In this document: positions 39,514-49,066 of the stretch, in pieces
How the letters are laid out: each line of letters starts with the position of its first letter
Position numbering within the stretch: position 1 is the first letter of the stretch
Assembly (NCBI RefSeq): GCF_002218025.2
Contig: NZ_AP018680.1
Coordinates: forward strand, 1,798,001-1,862,000
DNA length: 64,000 nucleotides
Reading direction: 5' to 3'
Origin: Vibrio casei
Lineage (GTDB): Bacteria > Pseudomonadota > Gammaproteobacteria > Enterobacterales > Vibrionaceae
Notes under the pieces: generated by a model
What the model was told of the DNA's origin: nothing
Databases searched by the model: none
The model's input: only the letters and a program-made list of their open reading frames with translations
Position numbers and translations under genes: made by a program

Positions 39514-39773
39514 AATTGTTGTGTTCCAAATGAAGATGAATATTGCGAAGTGTATCTGAAATACCGCGATAGCAAAAACCATTGAAATAACTACCCAAGA
39601 CCTAACACCAAATAATAAGACGATAAATCGAGCAAAATACCTTTATTTTGTCGATTAGGTTTTTCATGTGTCGATAAATATTGGTATCATGGATCACATT
39701 TTCTAATTAAAAATTTTGACTGGTTGTCTATTCAAGCACAACCACTCTTATCGCTACTACATAGGAAGCTCAC

Positions 39774-41507
39774 GTGAATATTGCAGCCCTCATTAATGAC
39801 AAAGTTTCACAGGCTCTTGAAGCCGCTGGCGCACCTGCTGGAAGCCCAGCCGCCGTCCGACCATCAGCCAAAGCACAATTTGGTGACTACCAAGCCAATG
39901 GTGTTATGGGCGTGGCAAAAAAATTAGGCATGAACCCACGTGAATTTGCACAAAAAGTCATTGATGTATTAGACCTAGACGGTATCGCGAGCAAGGCTGA
40001 AATTGCGGGTCCGGGCTTCATTAACATTTTCCTAGAGCCGGCCTTTTTAGCCAAACAAGCCTCTGCTGCATTGGCTGATGCACGTTTAGGGATTGCCACT
40101 CAAGCTCAACAAACTATTGTTGCCGATTATTCCGCACCAAATGTGGCAAAAGAGATGCACGTTGGTCACTTACGTTCAACCATCATTGGTGATGCGGTGG
40201 TTCGTACTCTTGAATTTTTAGGCCACAAAGTAATTCGTGCTAACCACATTGGTGACTGGGGTACGCAATTTGGTATGTTGATTGCTAACCTTGAGCGAGT
40301 AGAAAAAGAGCAAGGCGAAGTATCGATGGAGCTTGCTGATTTAGAAGGCTTCTACCGCGAATCAAAAAAGTTATACGATGAAGATGAAGCCTTTGCTGAA
40401 CGTGCTCGTGCCTACGTTGTTAAACTGCAAGGTGGTGATGAGCATTGTGCGAAAATGTGGAAGAAATTAGTGGATGTCACCATGATCCAAAATCAACGTA
40501 ACTACGATCGCTTAAACGTATCGTTAACTCGTGATGATGTCATGGGTGAAAGCATGTATAACGACATGTTATCGGTTATCGTCGCTGACTTAAAAGAAAA
40601 AGGCTTAGCGGTTGAAAGTGAAGGCGCACAAGTCGTTTTCCTTGATGAATACAAAAACAAAGATGGCGAACCTATGGGCGTTATCGTACAAAAACGCGAT
40701 GGTGGTTACCTGTACACCACAACCGACATTGCATGTGCGAAATATCGTTATGAAACACTAGGTGCAGATCGCGTATTGTACTTTATTGATTCACGCCAAC
40801 ATCAACACCTAATGCAAGCTTGGACTATCGTGCGCAAAGCCGGTTATGTGCCTGAGTCTGTTTCACTTGAACACCACGCTTTCGGCATGATGCTAGGCAA
40901 AGATGGTCGTCCATTTAAAACTCGCGCTGGCGGTACGGTTCGTTTAGCTGATCTTCTTGATGAAGCGACTGAACGTGCGCAAAAACTGATTGAAGATAAA
41001 AACCCTGAGCTTTCAACTGAAGAAAAAGCCAACATTGCTAATACAGTGGCAATGGCAGCAGTGAAATACTCCGATCTTTCTAAGCACCGTACCACCGATT
41101 ACATTTTCGATTGGGATAACATGCTAGCGTTTGAGGGAAATACTGCCCCTTATATGCAATATGCTTATACTCGTGTGGCCTCTATCTTTGCTAAAGCAGA
41201 CATTGATATGAACAGCCTTTCGGGTGATATAATGATCGGTGATGACAAAGAAAAAGCACTGATTTCTAAATTACTGCAATTTGATGAAGCGGTCACTTCT
41301 GTCGCTCGTGAAGGTCAACCGCACTTAATGTGTAGTTATTTATTTGAATTAGCAGGTCAATTTTCTAGCTTCTATGAAGCCTGTCCAATCCTAAATGCCG
41401 CAGATGAGACCGTAAAACAAAGCCGCTTAAAACTGGCTGCATTAACAGCAAAAACCATTAAGCAAGGTTTAGACTTGTTAGGTATTAAGACTTTAGAACG
41501 CATGTAA
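39774..41507 (+). CDS. argS: Arginyl-tRNA synthetase
   Basis: Class I synthetase charging tRNA-Arg, 577 residues, same length as E. coli. The ATP motif HVGHLRST (HIGH) is present; the KMSKS site is replaced by a [14 protein letters not shown] loop, as is usual in ArgS. N-terminal Add1 domain (about 1-110) and C-terminal DALR anticodon domain (about 455-577). GTG start behind AGGAAG. Confidence 0.97.
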   Translation: MNIAALINDKVSQALEAAGAPAGSPAAVRPSAKAQFGDYQANGVMGVAKKLGMNPREFAQKVIDVLDLDGIASKAEIAGPGFINIFLEPAFLAKQASAALADARLGIATQAQQTIVADYSAPNVAKEMHVGHLRSTIIGDAVVRTLEFLGHKVIRANHIGDWGTQFGMLIANLERVEKEQGEVSMELADLEGFYRESKKLYDEDEAFAERARAYVVKLQGGDEHCAKMWKKLVDVTMIQNQRNYDRLNVSLTRDDVMGESMYNDMLSVIVADLKEKGLAVESEGAQVVFLDEYKNKDGEPMGVIVQKRDGGYLYTTTDIACAKYRYETLGADRVLYFIDSRQHQHLMQAWTIVRKAGYVPESVSLEHHAFGMMLGKDGRPFKTRAGGTVRLADLLDEATERAQKLIEDKNPELSTEEKANIANTVAMAAVKYSDLSKHRTTDYIFDWDNMLAFEGNTAPYMQYAYTRVASIFAKADIDMNSLSGDIMIGDDKEKALISKLLQFDEAVTSVAREGQPHLMCSYLFELAGQFSSFYEACPILNAADETVKQSRLKLAALTAKTIKQGLDLLGIKTLERM

Positions 41508-41569
41508 TTTCGTTCTTATTCGGCGTCTTACTCCACGATGTCTTACCCTATTTATAGACTAAAACTGAA

Positions 41570-41604
41570 CCCCTTCGATATTTCAGATTCGAAGGGATTT
41601 TTTT
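41570..41604 (+). terminator. Terminator of argS
   Basis: CCCTTCGA and TCGAAGGG are perfect complements around a 10-base loop and are followed by ATTTTTTT. Confidence 0.9.
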
Positions 41605-41656
41605 ATTCATTTAGTGGTATTCTTTTTATACCAATCAAAAAATATAAGGTTGTTTT

Positions 41657-42088
41657 ATGAGTTTTCTTTTGCACCCTCAACTTCAAGCTGATACCGATAT
41701 CATTGGTGAATTTCCATTGTGTTTAGCTTTACTGCATAAGGAAGACATCGGCCCTTGGGTGATTTTGGTCCCTAAAAAACCCAACCTCCAAGAGTTGCAC
41801 CATTTACCAATGGCAGAGCAACAACAGTTTTTAGTGGAATCTCAAACCGTCTTTGAAAGTTTAGAGACTCTTTATAAACCTAAAAAACTCAATCTAGGTG
41901 CATTAGGTAACATGGTGCCACAATTGCATATTCATCATATCGCTCGTTTTGATATCGATATCGCGTGGCCAAAGCCAGTTTGGGGAAACACCGAAGGTAA
42001 AACGAGAAACCAAGAATCAACCCAATTAGTTCTGGCACAGTTACGCCATGCATTTATGGAAAAATACGCTGGATTCAGTGCGGTATGA
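41657..42088 (+). CDS. HIT-family nucleotide-binding protein
   Basis: Small cytosolic hydrolase or transferase of the histidine-triad superfamily, 143 residues. The motif is QLHIHHIAR, a variant in which the last His of the triad sits one place early, as in the proteobacterial subgroup of such proteins. Substrate unknown. The ribosome site is AAGG, spaced 7 bases from ATG. Confidence 0.82.
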   Translation: MSFLLHPQLQADTDIIGEFPLCLALLHKEDIGPWVILVPKKPNLQELHHLPMAEQQQFLVESQTVFESLETLYKPKKLNLGALGNMVPQLHIHHIARFDIDIAWPKPVWGNTEGKTRNQESTQLVLAQLRHAFMEKYAGFSAV

Positions 42089-42277
42089 TTTTATTAAGTC
42101 ATTGATAGTATAAACATATTAATAGTATAAAACACTTTGGTATTGCGTCAGAAGTCCCCTAAGAATACTCAATAAAGATACCCAAAAAATACCCAGACAC
42201 TAGCCGGTTACTTCAGCAGCCTGGATATTATTGGATCATATATACCAAAGTACGAAGGGTACAATTAATACACTTAA

Positions 42278-44566
42278 TTAGGTGATATTAACGATATCAA
42301 TACGGAGTTTTTGCTCTTTTAAACCAACCTGCTTTAAGCGGGTATAAACAAGCAGCATCACTAGCGTCATGCCAAGAATCCAACTAGTACTGGCGACAGG
42401 ATGTAAACTAAAACTGCTCGCTTGGTAATAAATCACCGCCGAAGCATAAGCTAGAAACATAGTCCATAAACCAATAAAACGAGCAAACTTAGAGCCAAAT
42501 TCGCGCGCATAAGCTCCCATTGCAGCAACACACGGTGTGTAGAGTAAGATAAAAATCAAATAAGCAAAAGCGGCACCACCAGTAATAAAATACGCTTGTA
42601 AGTTACCAAAAATACCTGAACTTACCCCTTGGTCTTCCGCCGCAACGTTTGAATCGGCTAAGTCCCCAACATCAATGCCTAATGGGTCAGAAAAGCTTAA
42701 TGCTGATAAATTATCAGGGATACTCTGTAATGCTTCTTGCAAACTGTTGGTTAAGCTGAACTCTACCGCTTCATCCGTAGGATCTGAATACAAGTTATTT
42801 AAAGTTCCGACAACGGCTTCTTTAGCAAAAATCCCAGTAATAATTCCCACGGTCGCGGGCCAGTTATCCTTTTCTATCCCCATAGGAGCGAAAACGGGTG
42901 TCACAACTTGTGCAACTTTTGATAAAACTGAGTTTTGACTGTCTTCATTACCGAATGAACCATCGGTTCCTAATGAATTTAAAAAACTTAAAATAGCGAC
43001 AACTACGACAATCGTTTTACCCGCACCAAGAACAAAACGTTTTAATTTTTGCCATGTTTTTAAACCAATACTACGCACTGTTGGAATTTCATAGTCCGGC
43101 ATCTCCATAATAAAACTGCTACTCTTACCTGGATATAACGTATTTTTAAGAATAATCCCCGTAAACACGGCCGCTAAAATACCCAAAACATACAAAGCGA
43201 ATACCACATTTTGCCCGTTATTTGGAAAAAATGCGGCTGCAAATAACGTATATACCGGTAAGCGAGCACCGCACGACATGAACGGTGCCATTGCCGCAGA
43301 AAGTTTACGCTCCCGTTCTTGATCCATTGTTCTGGTTGCCATAATCGCAGGCACGTTACAACCAAAGCCCAATATTAAAGGGACAAAGGCTTTACCCGGA
43401 AGGCCAATTTTTTGCATCACTTTATCAAGAACAAAAGCCGCACGAGCCATATAGCCGGAGCTTTCCAATAACGATAGAAATAAATACAAACAAGCGATAA
43501 CCGGTATAAAGGTCGCGACAGTTTGAATACCGCCACCGAGGCCATCAGCCAATACCGTGACTAACCAAACGGGTAAATGACTATCTAATAAGTAATGCCC
43601 ACCATCGACTAAAATTGCTCCCACACCGATATCAAAGAAATCAATAAACGCACTACCAATGTTAATTGAGAACATAAACATCAAGTACATAATGACAAAA
43701 AAGATAGGAATACCTAGCCATTTATTTAATACAATTTGGTCTAATTTTTCAGTAAAGTTTTTACTCAAACTAGAATCAATGCTTCTCACTTGATGGCAAA
43801 GTTGGTGAAGGTAATTATACTTTGTATTGGTAATCGCTAAATCTAAGTCCAACTCAGCATTTAAACGCTGAACAGTTTCTCTACAATATTCTTTGTCAAT
43901 ATCGGCTAAACGATCAACAACCAATGAATCTTGTTCTAAAGCACGAATTGACATCGCTCTTGGCAAAATAATACTGTCTTTTGACCAAATTGGATTCAAA
44001 GCTTCAATGCTACTTTCTATCGTATCGCCATAATCTAATGTCAGCCCATCGATAAACAAAGGTTTTTGCAAAAGACCAAACAGATCATCTTTAAATTTAG
44101 TCACTTGCTTTGCATTAATAGCCGATAAAATAAAAACGGGGCAACCCAGCTCTTTTTGTAAAGCGTCAACATCGATTTCCTGGCGTTCGCGATGCAAAGC
44201 ATCAAGCTTATTCAGGACGACGATCATCGGCCGACCAAGCTCACGAAGTTGAAGTGTCATGTATAAACTTCTTTCTAAGCTTGTCGCATCAACTACATTA
44301 ATAATCAAATCAGCAGACATTGAAGAAATAGCAGAAGAGGCTATTGACTCATCAATACTGTTTGCATCATTGGCGCTATCTAAAGAATAAATGCCCGGCA
44401 AATCGGTTAGCTTGAATTCAGTATCGCGATACTCAAAAAAGCCAGTTTTTTTCTCAACTGTAACACCGGCCCAGTTACCTACATTCTGCTTAGCACCTGT
44501 TAAGCCATTAAATAAAGTGGTTTTTCCACTATTCGGATTCCCAACAGTTAATATGTTAAAGCTCAT
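42278..44566 (-). CDS. feoB: Ferrous iron transporter FeoB
   Basis: Inner-membrane Fe(II) importer, 762 residues (E. coli 773). The N-terminal G domain has G1 GNPNSGKTT, G3 DLPGIYSL and G4 NKLD, followed by the helical GDI-like domain. Then two Gate segments and about ten membrane helices (VPLILGFGCNVPAIMATR, FTGIILKNTLYPGKSSSF). Overlaps feoA by four bases (ATGA). No feoC is seen downstream; the next gene is HIT-related and converges. Confidence 0.96.
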   Translation of the reverse strand: MSFNILTVGNPNSGKTTLFNGLTGAKQNVGNWAGVTVEKKTGFFEYRDTEFKLTDLPGIYSLDSANDANSIDESIASSAISSMSADLIINVVDATSLERSLYMTLQLRELGRPMIVVLNKLDALHRERQEIDVDALQKELGCPVFILSAINAKQVTKFKDDLFGLLQKPLFIDGLTLDYGDTIESSIEALNPIWSKDSIILPRAMSIRALEQDSLVVDRLADIDKEYCRETVQRLNAELDLDLAITNTKYNYLHQLCHQVRSIDSSLSKNFTEKLDQIVLNKWLGIPIFFVIMYLMFMFSINIGSAFIDFFDIGVGAILVDGGHYLLDSHLPVWLVTVLADGLGGGIQTVATFIPVIACLYLFLSLLESSGYMARAAFVLDKVMQKIGLPGKAFVPLILGFGCNVPAIMATRTMDQERERKLSAAMAPFMSCGARLPVYTLFAAAFFPNNGQNVVFALYVLGILAAVFTGIILKNTLYPGKSSSFIMEMPDYEIPTVRSIGLKTWQKLKRFVLGAGKTIVVVVAILSFLNSLGTDGSFGNEDSQNSVLSKVAQVVTPVFAPMGIEKDNWPATVGIITGIFAKEAVVGTLNNLYSDPTDEAVEFSLTNSLQEALQSIPDNLSALSFSDPLGIDVGDLADSNVAAEDQGVSSGIFGNLQAYFITGGAAFAYLIFILLYTPCVAAMGAYAREFGSKFARFIGLWTMFLAYASAVIYYQASSFSLHPVASTSWILGMTLVMLLVYTRLKQVGLKEQKLRIDIVNIT

Positions 44567-44793
44567 GCATCAACCTCTATTTCAATCACTTCTGCTACTT
44601 TTCCACGAATAGCCAATGAGACTCCTCTTACTTCTACTTGTAAGGGATCACCTAATGGCGCTTTACGTATCAATTTAACTTCCGTATTTGGAAGCATTCC
44701 CATAATCATTAATTTCTTTCGAATATCACTAGAGAGCGCCGATAAAGTAACAATGCGAGCTGACTGCCCATTTTTAAGTTCATTTAACTTCAT
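44563..44793 (-). CDS. feoA: Ferrous iron transport accessory protein FeoA
   Basis: Cytosolic SH3-fold partner of FeoB, 76 residues (E. coli 75). Family pattern SSDIRKKLMIMGMLPNTEVKLIRKAPLGDP and VSLAIRGK is clear; I quote only parts of it. ATG 44793 (MKLNELKNG) is preferred over an in-frame ATG at 44811, which would add six residues and reach the Fur-like site. Overlaps feoB by four bases. Confidence 0.92.
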   Translation of the reverse strand: MKLNELKNGQSARIVTLSALSSDIRKKLMIMGMLPNTEVKLIRKAPLGDPLQVEVRGVSLAIRGKVAEVIEIEVDA

Positions 44794-44813
44794 GCTTAAA
44801 TTCCAAACCAAAA

Positions 44814-44832
44814 ATTAATGATAATGATTTCT
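44814..44832 (-). promoter_or_regulatory. Fur-like box at feoAB
   Basis: ATTAATGATAATGATTTCT matches the Fur consensus GATAATGATAATCATTATC at 13 of 19 positions, with ten consecutive matches (TAATGATAAT). It lies 21 bases upstream of feoA, just past the inferred transcription start, fitting iron repression. Confidence 0.72.
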
Positions 44833-44842
44833 ATTTTTACTC

Positions 44843-44884
44843 ATAATAACCTTTAAAGCAGTAAGTTTTTTTGAGTTATATCAA
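44843..44884 (-). promoter_or_regulatory. FNR-like site and -10 box of the feoAB promoter
   Basis: TTGAGTTATATCAA at 44871-44884 matches the FNR consensus TTGAT-N4-ATCAA at nine of ten positions. Minus strand TATTAT at 44843-44848 gives a -10 element, so a start near 44836 would place the FNR site centred at about -41.5, the class II position. Anaerobic activation of feo is known in enterics. Confidence 0.68.
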
Positions 44885-45140
44885 TTCAATCGTTCATTTG
44901 AAATTAATTCGTATTTACATCCCGTTAAAAACGTCATTTCAGTTACATTTAAATTTGTTAAAAACGTCAATATTTTTCAAGTTGATTAATTTATAAAACA
45001 TATCACGCTTACCAAAAACAAATTAAGCTATTGATTTAAAGGAATTTTAACCCATAAGAGTTAAACTGTCGCAATCATCATGAAACATTGTCGTTATTTT
45101 TATACAAAAAATAACTGCGTCTGCGTTACAAATAATCCTG

Positions 45141-45169
45141 TTGATAACAAGTATCAAACCTTTTATTCC
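45141..45169 (+). promoter_or_regulatory. Possible promoter and Fur-like box of the candidate small RNA
   Basis: TGATAACAAGTATCA at 45142-45156 matches the Fur 7-1-7 consensus TGATAAT-N-ATTATCA at 12 of 14 fixed positions. TTGATA at 45141-45146 and a weak TATTCC at 45164-45169 are 17 bases apart. A start near 45175 would place the first hairpin at the RNA 5' end. The -10 is poor, so this is tentative. Confidence 0.4.
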
Positions 45170-45173
45170 TGAT

Positions 45174-45263
45174 GTGTATTGCACTCCGATACACTCCGGC
45201 AGCAAGCGATGGTGTCATTGACACCCGTGACATGATCCCCCCGGTTGTGTCACGTTTTTTTTA
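45174..45263 (+). ncRNA. Candidate small RNA of about 88 bases
   Basis: A compact, structured stretch with a complete intrinsic terminator on the plus strand and no plus-strand gene to end. Hairpin 1 pairs GTGTAT (45174) with ATACAC (45189); hairpin 2 pairs GGTGTC (45211) with GACACC (45220); the terminator pairs CGTGACA (45226) with TGTCACG (45248), has a C6 run in its loop region and is followed by eight T. I do not recognise it as a known family; it lacks the RyhB core sequence. It is not the terminator of the 45405 gene, which reads the other strand. Confidence 0.5.
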
Positions 45264-45267
45264 TTTA

Positions 45268-45306
45268 AAAAAAATCGCCTCGTGATAAAACGAGACGATT
45301 TTTTGT
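45268..45306. terminator. Terminator of the AraC-hybrid regulator gene
   Basis: AAAATCG/CTCGT and ACGAG/CGATTTT pair with one mismatch around GATAAA; A and T runs flank both sides. It lies about 100 bases beyond the 45405 stop on the minus strand, so it probably ends that gene and may back up the small RNA on the plus strand. Confidence 0.75.
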
Positions 45307-45404
45307 TTTAAATCAATAATTAATTATTGATAACGGTTTCTATCCAAATAGGTAGGACCGTTAATGGTATTGTTTACAATATCAGTAGAAGTCAAATGAG
45401 CAGG

Positions 45405-48400
45405 CTAATTCATTTTATTAGACGTATTCTCTAAGAATTTACTTGGCGATAAACCAAAGTGATGTTTAAAACGTTGGCTAAAGTAAGAAGGGTCATTAAA
45501 TCCTACCTCAAAAGCAATATCAGCAATTTTTTGCCCCAACATTAAACGTTCGCAAGCATTATCCAATCGAACTTTAATAACGTAATCCATAAAAGATTTA
45601 CCCGTAAGGTACTTAAATTTCCGCTGTAAACTACGTTCAGAGACAAACAATAACTTTGCCGCTGAACTGGTGCTAAAGTCTGGGTTTGGATAATGATGCT
45701 CGACTAAAGCGTACACTTTACTCAACCATTTATCTTTAAGGGTTAATGCTAGAGTAGCATTATAGTTATCAGACAGAGTAAGTGATTCTTCACATTCATT
45801 GAGATCACCTTTTATCTGTTCTCTTTTTATTAACTGACTATTCTGTAATCCAATATCCGGATGACGTCCGTGACTATGCCGAGGGTAATGACACGATCCA
45901 ATAGGCCAAGAAACCGACACTTCTGTTGTTCTACAAATACGATTCGTTTTAAAATTAAGCCTTCCCCCACTTTCCATAACCATATGTGCTATCGCAGATA
46001 AAGAAATTTCTGATGATTGATATGCTAGAGCATGATTTTTCAAACCATACTCATAAGCTTCAAGATCTCGAATATCTTCCTCCGTGAGATCTTTTCCTGT
46101 ATCTTGTAGTGTAATCTGTAGCTTGTTATCAACCAATTTAACCTTAAGGTAAATAACTTGATTAGCCTCTGACCGAGATAACGCACTCGCGATTAACATG
46201 CTCAATATTGAATCTAAATTAAAGTGTTTCACTTGAACGGTACAACCTTCGGTTAAATCATCTAATTTTAATGTCACCGAGGCTTTTTCAATCTCGGCTA
46301 ACCACCCTTTAATAACCGTATGAATAACGAGAGAGACAACTTGCCCATCCAACAAAGTATTTTGCTTAGCGTTATTAGAATGCAGCGCTAAAATTTGTTC
46401 AACTCTATCTAAAGCCTCATTAGAATACCGACTTAAACTGTGAGCACCATTACCGATCAGCCTAATCTGCTGTTGTAATTCATAAATAGACGCCTTCACT
46501 TTTTCTGCCATATTATTCACGAGGATTTGTCTGGTTTTCGTCTGCTTTTTTAACTGTATATTCGTACTAATGAGTAATTGACTTTGATGGTTCAATTGCT
46601 GTGTTTTTAAATTAATTAATTGTCGTAAACGAAAGTTTGAACGAACCATGATTCGTGACCGCCAAGCTATCACACTGATAATCAATATTAAAATCCCCCC
46701 CCCAAGAAAAAAAACCATCCAAGGTAATTGATACCATTTATTGTTAACAATAAACCTCAGTTGCGTTCCTCCTTGGTTACTGCCTACCTGTGATAACGTT
46801 TTAAATTCAAGCGTATACTGACCCGAGTTCAAGTAATCGAAAGTCAATTGTGAACCTTTATAAGTTGTCCATAATTCGTTTTTACTGCCAATTAAGCGAT
46901 ATTGGAGGTGGGGAGTATCAAAGTCAGGCAAAATACCGAATAAGAAACTAATCGGTTTATTCGGTTCAATATAAAGTGGCTGTTTGAGTGATGGAGCAAC
47001 GGAGACGACAGTTCGATCGACCTGAACTTCTCCTATTAATACCTTGTTCTCGGGTAATGATTTCGCTTCCAAACCTTTGGTTGAGGCAAAAACCAAACCT
47101 AATTTACTGGCTAGTACTAAATGCTCACCATTAGAAGATAATGCACATCGATTAGGTAAAAATTCATTAGTAATCACACCAAACGGTGATGAATAATGCT
47201 TCATTAAACGAGCATCATCATTGTAAAAACTCAACCCTTTAGAAGTAACAACCCATGTGCCATATTGCGAAGCAGCAACGCACAAAGGTACGCTATTAGT
47301 ATTTTTTAATGGTACCTTTAACGATTTTCCATTCTCAATATTAAAGGTAAGGACACCATAGTTATTTGCAGTCCATAAGGTTTTCATATTAAAGTCACTA
47401 ATACTTATCGTATTTCCCAAACCTATACTATTTGCGTTAAATGTTACTTCTTGATCTTTATATTCATAGATACCATGCTCTGTACCAACCCAAACGATGC
47501 CATTGCTCCCACTATAAAGGGACGTAATGTCTGATTTCTCATATTGATCCACCATCCAGCGTTTCCCAAAGTTTTCGCTTTTTAGTTGCTTAGGAAAATA
47601 ACGATAGAGCCCTTTTGAGGTAGAAATCCATATATTTTTATATTTACCAATAGCAAGGTGAGTAATAGTATTCCCAGACCACTTAGTATCTTGAGCCACA
47701 GACTCAATAGTGGAAGTAGACATCGTTAGTTTGAATAACTTATCTCCCTCTGTAAACCATACCTCGCCATCATTTAGAGCAATATTACTAATCTCACCTC
47801 TTCGTATTTTTTTAACTTGGTTTGGGGTTTGACCTTGTGATGGAATGATCTTAAATAAACCAATATCTGTCGCAAGCCATATGATGCCATTATCCATAAT
47901 TTGAACTTGATGGATCTGGCTGTACGGTAACAATCCATTACGGTCACCAAACCGGATTCTTTTCAATAAAGCACTAATTTGAGAATAATAGTTAACACCT
48001 TTCGCCGTGGCTATCCATACACCACCACTCGAATCTTCGGTTAGAGCTAAAATAGTGTCATTGGATAACGCGTATTCATCTTGATAATTTGCGCTAATAT
48101 GAATGGCGTTTTTATTTTCAAAAGAGTAAACGTATAATCCTTTTCGAGTCCCTACCCAATACCCATCATCTGCAACCAAAATAGCTTGAATTTTACCCGA
48201 TACCAATACCTTTTTTTCTAAAGGATTCGTATTCAAGTCTAAGCCGAATAAGTACTCATCGGTCCCTACTAATAGCTGCTTATGTTTTGGGTCAAAAACA
48301 ATTTGAGCAATATTTGAAAAAACAGTGGGAGTAGCGCGTTTAATACCATTTTGGCCTAAATAATACAGTGATGATTTTGTAGCAATTAACCATCTCGAAT

Positions 48401-48917
48401 TAAAGTATACCGCGTCCTGTATCACTGTATTTTCAGTAATTGAGCCCTGAATGATTTGCTCAATCGGATAAGATGTGATTTGACCAGATTTAGGATTAAA
48501 AGTATGAAAAATCCCCGCAGAATAAAGCCAAATGAAACCATTAGATTCACCTATACTTTCAAACTTATCCGTCGTTGGTAAAGTGAATAGTAATGTTTTT
48601 TGTCCCAGTGGATCCATTCGATACAAATCATTATTTTCAAAATACCAAAACGTCCCATCTAAATAGATAACTTGATCCGTTGTCGTATCAATTACACTGC
48701 TCGATTTTGGTAGTAAATGCTGCCCATCATAGAAATGAATATGGTTATAGGTATCCTGAACCCATACGCCACCATTGGGGTTTGGAAAAAGTTTTTTAGC
48801 GGTAAGAAAATGATCTTGATTTTGGCTAGGCAAAGAATAAAAAATGGAACGGGTTTCTACTGCATAGACTGAAAAAGAAAGAGTTAACAATATCATACAT
48901 GACACAATACGTGACAT
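45405..48917 (-). CDS. Propeller sensor with degenerate kinase core and AraC output
   Basis: Large one-protein signalling system, 1170 residues. After a signal peptide (ends SVYAVETRS) come two-component-regulator beta-propeller repeats (about 25-645; recurrent patterns such as VWVGTEHGIYEYKD and GIIWLATDIGLFKI), a Y_Y_Y domain (about 660-740), one membrane helix (about 735-755), a coiled stretch, a histidine-kinase-like ATPase region (about 880-990) and an AraC helix-turn-helix (about 1065-1165). No receiver domain is visible. The kinase parts look inactive: no His at the expected dimerisation helix, an N box without Asn (MLIASALSRS) and a broken G1 (DTGKDL). So the sensor probably signals by conformational change. 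ATG 48917 is chosen; GTG 48920 fits the AAGG ribosome site slightly better. A G9/T8 tract lies in the membrane helix. Target genes are unknown. Confidence 0.82.
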   Translation of the reverse strand: MSRIVSCMILLTLSFSVYAVETRSIFYSLPSQNQDHFLTAKKLFPNPNGGVWVQDTYNHIHFYDGQHLLPKSSSVIDTTTDQVIYLDGTFWYFENNDLYRMDPLGQKTLLFTLPTTDKFESIGESNGFIWLYSAGIFHTFNPKSGQITSYPIEQIIQGSITENTVIQDAVYFNSRWLIATKSSLYYLGQNGIKRATPTVFSNIAQIVFDPKHKQLLVGTDEYLFGLDLNTNPLEKKVLVSGKIQAILVADDGYWVGTRKGLYVYSFENKNAIHISANYQDEYALSNDTILALTEDSSGGVWIATAKGVNYYSQISALLKRIRFGDRNGLLPYSQIHQVQIMDNGIIWLATDIGLFKIIPSQGQTPNQVKKIRRGEISNIALNDGEVWFTEGDKLFKLTMSTSTIESVAQDTKWSGNTITHLAIGKYKNIWISTSKGLYRYFPKQLKSENFGKRWMVDQYEKSDITSLYSGSNGIVWVGTEHGIYEYKDQEVTFNANSIGLGNTISISDFNMKTLWTANNYGVLTFNIENGKSLKVPLKNTNSVPLCVAASQYGTWVVTSKGLSFYNDDARLMKHYSSPFGVITNEFLPNRCALSSNGEHLVLASKLGLVFASTKGLEAKSLPENKVLIGEVQVDRTVVSVAPSLKQPLYIEPNKPISFLFGILPDFDTPHLQYRLIGSKNELWTTYKGSQLTFDYLNSGQYTLEFKTLSQVGSNQGGTQLRFIVNNKWYQLPWMVFFLGGGILILIISVIAWRSRIMVRSNFRLRQLINLKTQQLNHQSQLLISTNIQLKKQTKTRQILVNNMAEKVKASIYELQQQIRLIGNGAHSLSRYSNEALDRVEQILALHSNNAKQNTLLDGQVVSLVIHTVIKGWLAEIEKASVTLKLDDLTEGCTVQVKHFNLDSILSMLIASALSRSEANQVIYLKVKLVDNKLQITLQDTGKDLTEEDIRDLEAYEYGLKNHALAYQSSEISLSAIAHMVMESGGRLNFKTNRICRTTEVSVSWPIGSCHYPRHSHGRHPDIGLQNSQLIKREQIKGDLNECEESLTLSDNYNATLALTLKDKWLSKVYALVEHHYPNPDFSTSSAAKLLFVSERSLQRKFKYLTGKSFMDYVIKVRLDNACERLMLGQKIADIAFEVGFNDPSYFSQRFKHHFGLSPSKFLENTSNKMN
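46695..46714 (-). repeat. Homopolymer tract G9 and T8 inside a coding region
   Basis: On the coding strand the tract reads T8, C, TT, then G9 (plus strand C9 at 46695-46703, A8 at 46707-46714). It encodes the start of the membrane helix (VFFLGGGI) of the AraC-hybrid sensor. Slippage at either run would shift the frame before the AraC domain. Confidence 0.85.
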
Positions 48918-49066
48918 CACAAGCAAACCTTAAACTTCAGTAACCCTTATAGACAAAGTAATGAAAAACCTTATCAAAATAGATATTTCGTGTCGATTAA
49001 TATTAGAATAAACAAACATATACTAGTTCACCTACCTAATAAAGAAAAGATAACCTGCGAATAAGT

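Noticed and set aside
41110..42280. Possible CRISPR-like or short repeats near 42.1 kb (ATAGTATAAA twice)
   Set aside because: Only two short AT-rich copies with no regular spacers; likely chance. No CRISPR array was seen anywhere in the window.
44811..45404. Candidate small RNA as RyhB
   Set aside because: The conserved RyhB core with repeated ACATTGCTC-like sequence is missing; only location near iron genes and the Fur-like box are shared.
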